A DNA stretch of 38,018 nucleotides from JANLUX01 sp031366005 (GTDB lineage: Bacteria > Bacteroidota > Bacteroidia > AKYH767-A > OLB10). The position numbers and the translations under genes are program-made. The DNA is taken from positions 1-38,018 of the forward strand of contig JANLZB010000061.1 in the NCBI GenBank assembly GCA_031366005.1. Reading direction: 5' to 3'. Positions 7,219-14,768 of the stretch are shown in pieces; position 1 is the stretch's first letter, and each line of letters starts with the position of its first letter. The notes below the pieces were generated by a model. That model made no database searches, was not told the origin of the DNA, and saw only the letters and a list, made by a program, of their open reading frames with translations.

Positions 7219-7347
7219 TGCTCTTTGCTCTGATTTGGTGGGTTGTGGTTTTCTTTCTGTTGTGCTCTATTGCTCTGTGCTCTCTTTTGCTCTCTTTTTG
7301 TGTTTTTGCCTTTTAGTAGGCAAACACAAAAAGGTGCTCTGTGCTCT
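7219..7347 (+). repeat. Iteron-like cluster of eight TGCTCT repeats
   Basis: TGCTCT starts at 7219, 7226, 7263, 7271, 7278, 7288, 7335 and 7342, all on the plus strand. Copies come as close pairs 7 to 10 bases apart. The large hairpin 7294-7333 sits between copies six and seven. Six other same-strand copies are scattered in the element (5772, 5816, 6499, 6923, 7114, 9169). Confidence 0.65.
7294..7333. repeat. Bulged hairpin inside the iteron cluster
   Basis: A 17-base left arm (7294-7310) pairs with a 15-base right arm (7319-7333) through all 15 bases of the latter. There is a two-base T bulge and an eight-base loop TTTTAGTA. It is a candidate nick-site or single-strand-origin structure, or a terminator. 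Confidence 0.6.
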
Positions 7348-7515
7348 AAACACAAAAACAATGGTTTCTTTAAATGATAAAAGGGGCTTTTTTATCCATA
7401 ATCCTGCTTACTCAATGTGTAAGGATTTTTACACTTTTTCACAGTATATTATAGGAAACTGCTTTTTAGCCATAATTCGCACACCTCAAAAGGGTTGAAA
7501 AATAAAGTTGAAATA

Positions 7516-7573
7516 AAGTGAAAGATTTCAAAATTGATGTTTTCCAAATGTGGATTTCTAAAATCTTTCACTT
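7516..7573. repeat. 13-bp perfect inverted repeat upstream of the rightward HTH gene
   Basis: AAGTGAAAGATTT (7516-7528) and its exact complement (7561-7573) flank a 32-base loop. It ends 83 bases before the ATG at 7656. It could be an operator, a leader structure or a second origin hairpin. Confidence 0.55.
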
Positions 7574-7655
7574 CCAAATTGTAATTAATTGAAAAACAGA
7601 AAGAAGAAATAAAAAAGTAAGCGAAAGGAAAAGGTTTAACTTTTATATATAACTT

Positions 7656-7985
7656 ATGAAAGTTGAAATTGATTTTACCGAATTGTTACAGGCTCTAAAT
7701 TCCATAATTGAAAAGATTGTGGAGGACAAACTAAATGAGTTTGAAGGTCGGCTAATCAAAAAACTACCTGAAAGAAAGGAAAACTATTTAACCATTACAG
7801 AGGTTGCAGCGTTAACCAATGTAACCCGCCCTACTATTTACAAATGGATTGAACAGGGTTTATTAAGGGACTGCAAAAAAGGAATAAAAGAAAGTGATAT
7901 AAACAGGTTTATGAGTTCACCACAATATGAAATTAAACAGAAAAGAAAATTCCGTGTAAATGCCGAAAAGAAAAATACAAGCTGA
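7656..7985 (+). CDS. Helix-turn-helix (excisionase/AlpA-like) protein
   Basis: This is a 109-residue protein. Residues 1-40 form an amphipathic, probably dimerising helix (ELLQALNSIIEKIVEDKL). Residues 44-90 are a MerR-like HTH_17 domain: YLTITEVAALTNVTRPTIYKWIEQGLLRDCKKGI, then KESDINRFM. This fold is common in excisionases and AlpA-type regulators of integrative elements in Bacteroidota. The tail is lysine-rich. It is the only rightward gene of the element and converges on the integrase gene 78 bp away, so it may be the recombination directionality factor or a repressor of the leftward Rep operon. Confidence 0.75.
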   Translation: MKVEIDFTELLQALNSIIEKIVEDKLNEFEGRLIKKLPERKENYLTITEVAALTNVTRPTIYKWIEQGLLRDCKKGIKESDINRFMSSPQYEIKQKRKFRVNAEKKNTS

Positions 7986-8063
7986 TAAGATAAGAGTTTG
8001 CAAGGCTCTGCTAATAGATAGGGGTGGAGGGTAACAAAGCCCGCTAATAAGCCTGCAATAGCG

Positions 8064-9308
8064 TTAAACAACCCTTTTTAATTGCTTTGGGTTAATGGTC
8101 TCTGTGCTCCAAGCTGTTTGGCTCTCTGTTATCTTCATTGCATCACTTACATTAATATACTTTTTGAAAGTCTTATAATCACTGTGGCTAACATTACTCA
8201 TTACTACCTCTGGTCTCATCCCCCTTTGCAAAGAGAGTGTTATATGTGTTTTGCGGGCTGTGTGAAATGTGATAATTTGATATTTCAATAATTCTTTGTC
8301 TTTGTTTTTGTCCTTTCCTCCACTTATTAATGGTTTTGTAACAGGCGAATTAATACCCGCTACTTTGCAAGCATCTTTTATGTGGAGGTTTGCTTTTACA
8401 TTACTAATCTTTGGTAATTGATAATTATACTTTTCAAGTATTGACTTCGCAAAGGGTATTAGAGGTATAATATTAACATTGTTAGTTTTTACATTCGTTA
8501 AATGTATTTGCCCCTCAATAACATTAGCTTTTTTAATTGCCTGTACATCTGAAAAGCGTAAGCCTGTGAATGCAGAGAAACAATATAAATCTCTTATTCT
8601 ATCTAACTTTCCATTGTTTGCAAAGTCATAGTTACTAAGGTGAAATAATTCAGCGTTTGTTAATACTATAACAGGCTTTTCACTGCTTACAGTCTTAAAG
8701 TTTTTAACAAAAAATAAGTTTGTATTATATCCCATTGAGTGTGCCCACTGCAAAAAGGTTTTAAGTATAATTATATGTTTGTTTGTCGTGCTATCTGCTT
8801 TGCCTTGCTTAATAAAAAAGGCTTTGAACTTGTTATAAAAGTTCAAGTCCATACTCTGAAAACTCAAATCTATTTTACTCTGTTTACCAAACTCTTTTAA
8901 TTCAATTAACAGGCGTTTATATTTCCATACTGTGCGCTGTTTTAATAAAGGGGTTTTGTCCTCTACAAAATCATTATAATAACTCTCAAAGTCTTTTTTC
9001 TTTTCAACTTTCTTATTGAGAAAATTATCTAACTCCTTTCGTAAAGCCTGTACAGTTAGATTAATGCCATCAGTTAAATATTTGCGCTGTGATTTGGTTG
9101 CATAGTCGGCTAATGCTTTAAGGTAGTTGTTTAAATCTGTGTATCCGGTTAAACTTTTCTTTGCTTGTTGCTCTGTAAAATTCCAATGTTTTGGGGCAAT
9201 GCTTTGTCCGGTGCTAAACTTCATTCTAACATCAGAAAATGAAACAAAGAGATTAATCAGTGTTAACCCTTTGCTATGGTTGTCCTTTAAATAGAAGTTT
9301 GTTTTCAT
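8064..9308 (-). CDS. Tyrosine recombinase / integrase
   Basis: This 414-residue site-specific integrase has the architecture usual in Bacteroidota. An N-terminal arm-binding domain (1-~95) is followed by a SAM-like core-binding domain (~105-200) and a catalytic domain (~215-395). The catalytic set is complete: Arg251 in TGLRFSDV, Lys274 in NVKTNN, His349 and Arg352 in FHTARKT, His375 in VSHSD and nucleophile Tyr384 in FKKYI. The ATG at 9306-9308 was chosen; an upstream TTG start would add six unlikely residues. The paired AGGGTACACTT repeats lie 29-51 bases upstream, between gene and right att site, so the integrase may repress itself. It should catalyse insertion into tRNA-Arg. Confidence 0.95.
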   Translation of the reverse strand: MKTNFYLKDNHSKGLTLINLFVSFSDVRMKFSTGQSIAPKHWNFTEQQAKKSLTGYTDLNNYLKALADYATKSQRKYLTDGINLTVQALRKELDNFLNKKVEKKKDFESYYNDFVEDKTPLLKQRTVWKYKRLLIELKEFGKQSKIDLSFQSMDLNFYNKFKAFFIKQGKADSTTNKHIIILKTFLQWAHSMGYNTNLFFVKNFKTVSSEKPVIVLTNAELFHLSNYDFANNGKLDRIRDLYCFSAFTGLRFSDVQAIKKANVIEGQIHLTNVKTNNVNIIPLIPFAKSILEKYNYQLPKISNVKANLHIKDACKVAGINSPVTKPLISGGKDKNKDKELLKYQIITFHTARKTHITLSLQRGMRPEVVMSNVSHSDYKTFKKYINVSDAMKITESQTAWSTETINPKQLKRVV

Positions 9309-9336
9309 ATGGCAATGATAATACAAAAATCAATAG

Positions 9337-9359
9337 AGGGTACACTTTAGGGTACACTT
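9337..9359. repeat. Paired arm-type repeats near the right end
   Basis: AGGGTACACTT occurs at 9337-9347 and 9349-9359, with the same sequence, direction and 12-bp period as the left pair at 5465-5487. The pair overlaps the likely integrase promoter region. Confidence 0.7.
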
Positions 9360-9437
9360 TTTACAGGTTTGCTTTTTACACAAATTGTAATAATTTGTAA
9401 AGACTATTTATATTTTACCTCTGTAAATTGGTTATTT

Positions 9438-9467
9438 AGTTTACATTAGTTTACAAATGATGTAAAC
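9438..9467. repeat. AGTTTACA repeats next to the right attachment site
   Basis: AGTTTACA occurs at 9438-9445 and 9448-9455, with an inverted partial copy TGTAAAC at 9461-9467. They lie 21 bases inside the right 15-bp att repeat. They could be binding sites for an excisionase or a host factor. Confidence 0.4.
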
Positions 9468-9487
9468 CTAAAAAGCCTATTTAGTAG

Positions 9488-9502
9488 TCCTCTCGGGACT
9501 AC
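9488..9502. repeat. Right attachment site core (attR), 15 bp
   Basis: This is an exact direct copy of 5403-5417 (3' end of tRNA-Arg). It marks the right boundary of the integrative element; host sequence resumes after 9502. Confidence 0.9.
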
Positions 9503-9572
9503 AAACATCCTCATGTGAATATGTTTTTCCAGAACCTTAAAACCAAATTTTAATCCTTTCTATTTTTCGCTA

Positions 9573-11156
9573 ATGGCATTAAGCAGGCTTTGGTCGTATA
9601 TAATTTTGTTTTCGGTTATTGTTGCAGGCATTCAGTTTTTCAGAGGTGATAAAAATATTTTTAATGATGTTGTTACAGAAAAAAAACTGAAGGAAAATGA
9701 AAAGTTTCCTGAGGTTAAATATGCTTTTGCTGAAAAGCTTACTGATGACAATAAAAAAATAACCAATTCTCTTGCTCAAAAACTTTTATCAGCTAACTGG
9801 CACGAAACCCAGGATATATTCGATGCACAATATCTAATTATCAATGGAAACAATACTAAGCCGGTACGCGAAAAATTAAAATTATCCATTACTCAAAATA
9901 GTTTTATTGAGCCTGACTCAATTGTTGTTTTGCCTTCAGATTCGCTTAAACAATCACATCTCGCAGTACTTGACCGTCAAAAAATAATTGCAGCACAGGA
10001 TTTACATTATTACCTGCCAAAAAATATTGATGGCATTTTTGAAACAGGAAAATTTGCCATCACATTAGTAATTGCATTAATCGGAACACTGGCTTTATTT
10101 ATGGGCTTGCTTGCCATAGCAGAACGTGCAGGCGGAATAAATTTTCTGAGCAGAATCATCAGTCCGTTTTTATCTAAAATTTTTCCTGGTGTTCCCAAAA
10201 ATCATCCTTCATTCGGTCACATGGTGATGAATTTTTCTGCCAACATGCTTGGTCTCGACAATGCAGCAACACCATTCGGATTAAAAGCCATGCAAAGTCT
10301 GCAGGAAATAAATCCTGATAAAGAAAAAGCAACCGATGCGCAGATTATGTTCCTCGCGTTGCATGCTTCAGGATTAACGCTCATTCCGGTTTCAATAATT
10401 GCGGTTAGAGCAGCCAATGGTTCGCATAATCCTAACGCGGTTTTTATTCCATTAATATTATCAACATTTGTTTGCACACTCACGGCAATGTTATTGGTTT
10501 CATTAAAACAAAAAATAAATGTTTTTCAGCCCAAAGTGTTTCTGCCTGTTTTTTCCATCGCTGCTTTGCTAGGAGGTTTCGTTTGGTTCTTAAGAACATT
10601 AGCACCTTTTGAACTCGAGCAGTTTTCTGATGCATTCAGCAATGGTGCAATTCTATTGGTGTTTTTATTAATTATTGCAGGAGGATTGTATAAAAAAATT
10701 AATCTATTCGATGCATTTGTAGAGGGAGCAAAAGGAGGTTTTGATACTGCAGTAAGAATCATTCCATACATGGTGGGAATGCTGGTAGCTGTGAGTATGC
10801 TCCGTACCAGCGGTGCATTTGATTTAATCATTATCCCTGTAAAGAATTTAATTGCTACTTCCGGAATGGATACTCAATGGGCTGAAGGTTTACCAACTGC
10901 AATACTTCGTCCTTTTAGCGCAGCCGGTGCAAGAGGATTTATGATTGATGCAATGAAAACTTACGGACCCGATTCATTTATCGGAAAATTAGTTGGCGTA
11001 CTGCAAGGATCAAGCGAAACCACTTTTTACGTGGTGGCTTTATATTTTGGGTCTGTCTCCATTAAGGATACACGTTACTCTATACCGGTTATGTTACTGG
11101 CAGATTTAGCAGGAATAATTTTCTCTATCTGTATCTGCTATTTTCTGTGGAAATGA
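9573..11156 (+). CDS. Nucleoside-recognition (Gate) domain membrane protein, SpmA/SpmB fusion
   Basis: This 527-residue multi-pass membrane protein has an N-terminal anchor (residues ~7-25) and a hydrophilic outer segment to ~150. It then joins two Gate-domain halves that correspond to spore maturation proteins SpmA and SpmB. The first half (~160-320) contains the MNFSANMLGLDNAATPFGLKAM-type segment; the second (~350-527) contains GAKGGFDTAVRIIPYMVGML and the PTAILRPFSAAGARGF-type segment. In Firmicutes these proteins affect spore dehydration; in non-sporulating Bacteroidota the fused form is widespread and its substrate is unknown. It is the first host gene after the tRNA element and would be readable without damage from the insertion. 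Confidence 0.88.
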   Translation: MALSRLWSYIILFSVIVAGIQFFRGDKNIFNDVVTEKKLKENEKFPEVKYAFAEKLTDDNKKITNSLAQKLLSANWHETQDIFDAQYLIINGNNTKPVREKLKLSITQNSFIEPDSIVVLPSDSLKQSHLAVLDRQKIIAAQDLHYYLPKNIDGIFETGKFAITLVIALIGTLALFMGLLAIAERAGGINFLSRIISPFLSKIFPGVPKNHPSFGHMVMNFSANMLGLDNAATPFGLKAMQSLQEINPDKEKATDAQIMFLALHASGLTLIPVSIIAVRAANGSHNPNAVFIPLILSTFVCTLTAMLLVSLKQKINVFQPKVFLPVFSIAALLGGFVWFLRTLAPFELEQFSDAFSNGAILLVFLLIIAGGLYKKINLFDAFVEGAKGGFDTAVRIIPYMVGMLVAVSMLRTSGAFDLIIIPVKNLIATSGMDTQWAEGLPTAILRPFSAAGARGFMIDAMKTYGPDSFIGKLVGVLQGSSETTFYVVALYFGSVSIKDTRYSIPVMLLADLAGIIFSICICYFLWK

Positions 11157-11216
11157 AAAAATGTAAAAAATGAAGGTCAAAAATCCCTGATTGCTCCTTC
11201 CCTATCAATAATAATT

Positions 11217-11224
11217 TATTTTTG
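11217..11224 (+). promoter_or_regulatory. -7 promoter element of the lipoprotein gene
   Basis: TATTTTTG matches TAnnTTTG, 21 bases before the ATG at 11246. This position also argues against the in-frame TTG start at 11222, which would lie inside the promoter. Confidence 0.55.
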
Positions 11225-11245
11225 TTTCAAAGAAATCTATCATTT

Positions 11246-12088
11246 ATGAGAATCCTCAACTTACTTTCAATTTCATTATTTACAGCAGGTGTACTATTAG
11301 TTTCTTGCGGTGGAAATAATAACAATGACAATAAAGAAACTTATGTAGCCCCCGTTGACACTACTCCTGTTAATGAATCTGCACAATACAACTTCCTGTT
11401 TACAATAGGAAACTTACCCTCTCCCTTTCAGGTTCTGGAGGAAATTCAAAAAGCTGAACTTCCTGTAAACACTGACCTTTTAAATCCTACTGCTAATGCA
11501 GAAAAGTATCACACTTCCTTAAAGCTCTCATTTAATTATGGCATTTATGGTGTGGATTTAGGATACCTGGTAATCAACAGCCGTTTGCCTGAAATGGTGG
11601 ATTATTATTCAAGCACCAGAAAAGTGGCAGAGAAATTAAATCTCGCTGAAACGTTTGACAAATTCGGAAGCCGTTTTGAAAGTAATCATGAGAATAAAGA
11701 TTCGTTAACTAAAATTATTGATGAAGCTTATGCTGCCACTGATAATTATTTAAAAACAAATGAACGATTGGTTAGCGCTACTGAAATATTAACCGGTAGC
11801 TGGCTGGAAGGTCAGTATCTCACAGTGAATCTGTTGAAAGACCAGGAGCGTTCTGAAAAAAATGAACCGTTGTACGAACGGATTTATGAGCAGGGCTTAC
11901 ATCTTGATAACATTGTGAAAACCATTGAACAGTTTAAGGATGATAAAGAGTTGCAAAGTCTGAAAAAAGATTTTGATGATTTGCTTGCGATGTACAAAGA
12001 GTTACATGGACCAAAGGATGTAACAAAAGATTATCTCGAAAAACTTTCAGGAAAAATTGCCAAGGTGCGGAACCAGATAATCAGTTAA
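11246..12088 (+). CDS. Predicted lipoprotein of unknown function
   Basis: This 280-residue protein has a lipoprotein signal peptide: hydrophobic residues 4-17 and lipobox LLVSC with the acylated Cys at 21, then a Gly/Asn-rich spacer typical of exported Bacteroidota lipoproteins. The rest is acidic and helical, with NFLFTIGNLPSPFQVLEEI, an NYGIYGVDLGYLVI segment and a long predicted coiled region at about 215-280. It looks like a conserved Bacteroidota family, but I cannot name a function. The ATG at 11246 places the signal peptide at the N-terminus and follows a -7 element. It stands alone between the SpmAB fusion and the oppositely oriented allantoinase. Confidence 0.8.
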   Translation: MRILNLLSISLFTAGVLLVSCGGNNNNDNKETYVAPVDTTPVNESAQYNFLFTIGNLPSPFQVLEEIQKAELPVNTDLLNPTANAEKYHTSLKLSFNYGIYGVDLGYLVINSRLPEMVDYYSSTRKVAEKLNLAETFDKFGSRFESNHENKDSLTKIIDEAYAATDNYLKTNERLVSATEILTGSWLEGQYLTVNLLKDQERSEKNEPLYERIYEQGLHLDNIVKTIEQFKDDKELQSLKKDFDDLLAMYKELHGPKDVTKDYLEKLSGKIAKVRNQIIS

Positions 12089-12171
12089 CAATAATTTTTT
12101 CGAACAAACGATTATTGGATTGCGATATCAATCCTGCTGAATAAATAGAATAATTGTTTTCAAAAATCAGA

Positions 12172-13527
12172 TTATTTTTTTTGAGAAAAAAGAACTTTTC
12201 CATTTCTTAAACCGGGAAACGCATTAGAATCAAAAACTTTTTTTCCGTTAACATAAGTTTGTTCAACCACTCCAAACAAATCACAATTTAAATAAGGAGT
12301 TGCTTTATGGCGGTGCTGAATTATTTCTTCTGTCACCTTAAATTTTTTATCCGGATTCCAGATGGTAATATCAGCATCAAATCCTTTTTGGATTTTTCCT
12401 TTTGATTTTTCAAGACCTATAAGTTTTGCAGGATTTTCACAAAACCATTTTAATAAATTATCAATAGAAATATTCTTCTCTTTCATCTTCGTCCAGATAG
12501 CAGGCAATGAAAATTGTAAACCCGCAATTCCTCCCCATGCTATTTTAAAATTTCCTGACTGAATTTCTTTCATTGAAGGTGGAGCTGGCGAATGATCTGT
12601 TGCGATAAAATCAATTGTTCCATCAAGCAATGCATTCCAGAGTTGGTCATTATTTTCTTTTTCACGAATGGGAGGAGCACATTTATATTGTGTAGCTCCA
12701 TCAGCAATATCTTCAGCATTAAAAAATAAATAATGAGGTGCGGTTTCAACAGTCAATGATAATCCTTCACGTTTTGCTTTTTGAATTTGTATGATTGAAT
12801 TGGAAGATGACAGATGTACAATATGAACATGAGCACCCGTTTCCCTGCACAAGTCAATCATCAATTTAATCGCATTATCCTCCCAGGTTTTTGGTCGTGA
12901 TTTTAAATAAGCCCGATAACTCTTTGGATTTTCATCCAGCAATTTTAATTCATCATTCAGGGTATCTAACTCACAATGTACAAGCAACGGTTTGTTAAAT
13001 TTTTTTAAAATAGTTAATGCTTGGCGCAGATGATCAGCATTTGTGTTGGGAAAATCATCAATACCTGAATGTGTAAGAAAGGCTTTCAAACCAAAAACAC
13101 CACTCGCTAATAATTCTTCTAACTCATTCAAATTATCAGGAACAACACCACCCCAAAAACCGCAATTGACATGTAACTTATTTTTTGTTGCTTCCAGTTT
13201 TATTTGAAAATTTTTTTTTGTAGTGGTAACAGGTGAAGCATTCAAAGGCATTTCGATCATTGTTGTGATTCCTCCTGCTGCTGCGGCTTTGGTTGCTGTT
13301 TCAAATCCTTCCCATTCTGTTCTTCCAGGTTCATTAATGTGCACATGTGGATCAATAATACCGGGCATCACGATACTGTTGCCTGCATCTTCAATAAGAA
13401 AATCAACATCATCATTTATATTAAATATTACATCAGCTATTTTGTCTTCACTAATCAAAATTGTTGCTTCTCTAATTCCATCAGGTAACAAAACCCGTTT
13501 ACTTTTTATTGCAAAATCAACTTTCAT
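12172..13527 (-). CDS. allB: Allantoinase (amidohydrolase)
   Basis: This 451-residue cyclic amidohydrolase probably opens allantoin to allantoate in purine breakdown. Metal ligands are visible: His61 and His63 (DPHVHINEPG), the carboxylated-type Lys148 (FGLKAFLTHSG), His184 (LLVHCELD), His238 (HIVHLSSS) and Asp311 (IATDHSPAPP). The TDHSP motif and the AWGGIAGLQFSLP segment favour AllB over dihydroorotase or hydantoinase. Length fits AllB. It is divergent from the XdhC-type gene 219 bp away, which serves xanthine oxidation, supporting a purine-catabolic role. A -7 element on the minus strand lies just upstream. Substrate is inferred from motifs. Confidence 0.85.
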   Translation of the reverse strand: MKVDFAIKSKRVLLPDGIREATILISEDKIADVIFNINDDVDFLIEDAGNSIVMPGIIDPHVHINEPGRTEWEGFETATKAAAAGGITTMIEMPLNASPVTTTKKNFQIKLEATKNKLHVNCGFWGGVVPDNLNELEELLASGVFGLKAFLTHSGIDDFPNTNADHLRQALTILKKFNKPLLVHCELDTLNDELKLLDENPKSYRAYLKSRPKTWEDNAIKLMIDLCRETGAHVHIVHLSSSNSIIQIQKAKREGLSLTVETAPHYLFFNAEDIADGATQYKCAPPIREKENNDQLWNALLDGTIDFIATDHSPAPPSMKEIQSGNFKIAWGGIAGLQFSLPAIWTKMKEKNISIDNLLKWFCENPAKLIGLEKSKGKIQKGFDADITIWNPDKKFKVTEEIIQHRHKATPYLNCDLFGVVEQTYVNGKKVFDSNAFPGLRNGKVLFSQKK

Positions 13528-13534
13528 TTCGCTT

Positions 13535-13542
13535 CAAAAATA
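13535..13542 (-). promoter_or_regulatory. -7 promoter element of allB
   Basis: Minus-strand TATTTTTG matches TAnnTTTG, seven bases upstream of the allantoinase ATG, implying a very short or leaderless 5' end. Confidence 0.45.
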
Positions 13543-13745
13543 GTAACGCAGATTGACAGATTGAACAAATTAAAAAGATTAAAGCTTACATAAAGATTTT
13601 AGAAGAATAAATTGAGTTGATATAAATTGAATGATAATTAAAAGGCATTATTTTTAATCTTGTTAATCTCCAAACAAATTATTTTTCTCTTGGTCTTTTT
13701 CCATCCGTAAATCTGCGTCCGAAAAATCTATCTTAAATTTACAAA

Positions 13746-14696
13746 ATGAAAGAATTGGCTCTCTGGGAATTTATGCTTGAGCAACTAAGCAAAAATAATC
13801 CTGCTGTTTTTATGTGTGTAGTTGAGAGTAACGGAAGCAGCCCCGGAAGACAAGGATTTAAAATGGTGGTAACGGAAAATGAATTGCATGGCTCCATTGG
13901 TGGTGGTATTATGGAACATAAGTTTGTAGAACAGGCAAAAGAAATTCTGCGAAAGCAATCAGAAGAACTTTTTGTAAAAAAACAAATTCATTCGAAAAAT
14001 GTTTCTACTAATCAGTCAGGCATGATTTGCTCAGGTGAACAGACGTTGGCTGTGTATCCTCTTAAAGAAAAAGATTTACATCAGATAGAAAAAATTGTTG
14101 CAGCATTAGCAACGCATCACCCCATTACGTTTCAATTTTCCGAAGAAGGATTTTTAATTCTTAATGATGATGATTTAAGTTCTCAGAAAATTTTTGAGCA
14201 AAACAATGGCAGCTGGAAATACACAGAGCGAATCGGTTACACAAACTATTTACATATTATAGGCGGAGGACATGTGTCGCTAGCATTTTCTAAATTGATG
14301 CACGATCTTAATTTTCACATTACGGTGTATGATGAGCGCAAAGAATTAAATACAATGCAGAAGAATGTATTTGCACATCAAAAAATTTTGGTTGATTACG
14401 AAAACATTGATCAGTTAATTCCGGATGGCAGCGATTTTGTTGTAATCATGACGTTTGGTTATCGCACTGATGGTGTTGTTTTGAGAAAACTGCTCCGCAT
14501 ACGGTTTCGATATTTAGGTTTGTTAGGAAGCAGGAATAAAATTAATAAAATGCTCCATGAATTAAGAAGCGAGGGAATTGCTGAGTCAGTGATCCAATCC
14601 ATTCATGCACCTGTTGGCATTCAGATTAACAGTCAGACACCGGAAGAAATAGCAGTGAGTATAGCAGCTGAAATAATAAAAATTAAAAACAGCTGA
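13746..14696 (+). CDS. XdhC/CoxI family molybdenum-enzyme maturation protein
   Basis: This is a 316-residue cytoplasmic protein. The N-terminal XdhC/CoxI domain (about 10-75) shows VESNGSSPGRQGFKMVV and GSIGGGIMEHKF. The C-terminal XdhC Rossmann domain (about 165-300) begins LHIIGGGHVSLAFSKL and includes FVVIMTFGYRTDGVVL and GLLGSRNKINKML. XdhC proteins bind molybdenum cofactor, help its sulfuration and insert it into xanthine dehydrogenase. The xdhA/xdhB subunits are not in the window. A TAAATTTA near-match to the -7 consensus lies just upstream. Pairing with divergent allB supports a role in purine degradation. Confidence 0.88.
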   Translation: MKELALWEFMLEQLSKNNPAVFMCVVESNGSSPGRQGFKMVVTENELHGSIGGGIMEHKFVEQAKEILRKQSEELFVKKQIHSKNVSTNQSGMICSGEQTLAVYPLKEKDLHQIEKIVAALATHHPITFQFSEEGFLILNDDDLSSQKIFEQNNGSWKYTERIGYTNYLHIIGGGHVSLAFSKLMHDLNFHITVYDERKELNTMQKNVFAHQKILVDYENIDQLIPDGSDFVVIMTFGYRTDGVVLRKLLRIRFRYLGLLGSRNKINKMLHELRSEGIAESVIQSIHAPVGIQINSQTPEEIAVSIAAEIIKIKNS

Positions 14697-14745
14697 TAAT
14701 TACTTTCAACGGCTTTTTTAAATCAGGCAACATTTTAGATTGTCT

Positions 14746-14753
14746 TATTTTTG
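14746..14753 (+). promoter_or_regulatory. -7 promoter element of the RND efflux operon
   Basis: TATTTTTG matches TAnnTTTG, 15 bases before the adaptor ATG at 14769. It is the only good candidate for the whole adaptor-pump-TolC transcript. Confidence 0.55.
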
Positions 14754-14768
14754 CATTAACAAATTTCT

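Larger units (their letters stand above)
7114..7655. other. Non-coding core of the element: candidate replication origin and control region
   Basis: The 542 bases between the divergent HTH genes hold nine copies of TGCTCT on the plus strand: one at 7114 and eight clustered at 7219-7347. They also hold a 40-base bulged hairpin (7294-7333), a small hairpin (7376-7396) and a perfect 13-bp inverted repeat (7516-7528/7561-7573). A 17-base word (7234-7250) is shared with 5785-5801. A 95-codon plus-strand frame here (7211-7498) is cysteine- and low-complexity-rich and is not credible. Iterons plus hairpins next to a Rep-like gene suggest an origin; this is inference. Confidence 0.5.
5403..9502. mobile_element. 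4.1-kb integrative element in tRNA-Arg with Rep-like and OB-fold genes
   Basis: The element is bounded by 15-bp direct repeats (5403-5417 and 9488-9502), giving a circular form of about 4085 bp. It encodes, leftward, an HTH protein, a Rep-like protein and an OB-fold ssDNA-binding-like protein in one tight operon. Rightward there is one HTH protein, and at the right end a leftward tyrosine integrase. The two HTH genes diverge from a ~540-bp non-coding core rich in TGCTCT repeats and hairpins. Pairs of AGGGTACACTT repeats lie near each end. I see no capsid, relaxase or conjugation gene. The structure is seen directly; classing it as a replicating ssDNA-type satellite or integrative plasmid is inference. 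Confidence 0.9.

Noticed and set aside
7211..7498. A 95-codon plus-strand frame in the core of the integrative element
   Set aside because: It is made of iteron repeats and hairpin arms, has a leucine/cysteine-rich low-complexity N-terminus with no family likeness, and lacks promoter or start signals. It is better explained as part of the candidate origin.
9438..9467. AGTTTACA repeats taken as an alternative right end of the element
   Set aside because: The exact 15-bp match to the tRNA 3' end at 9488-9502 defines the boundary better; these repeats lie inside it.
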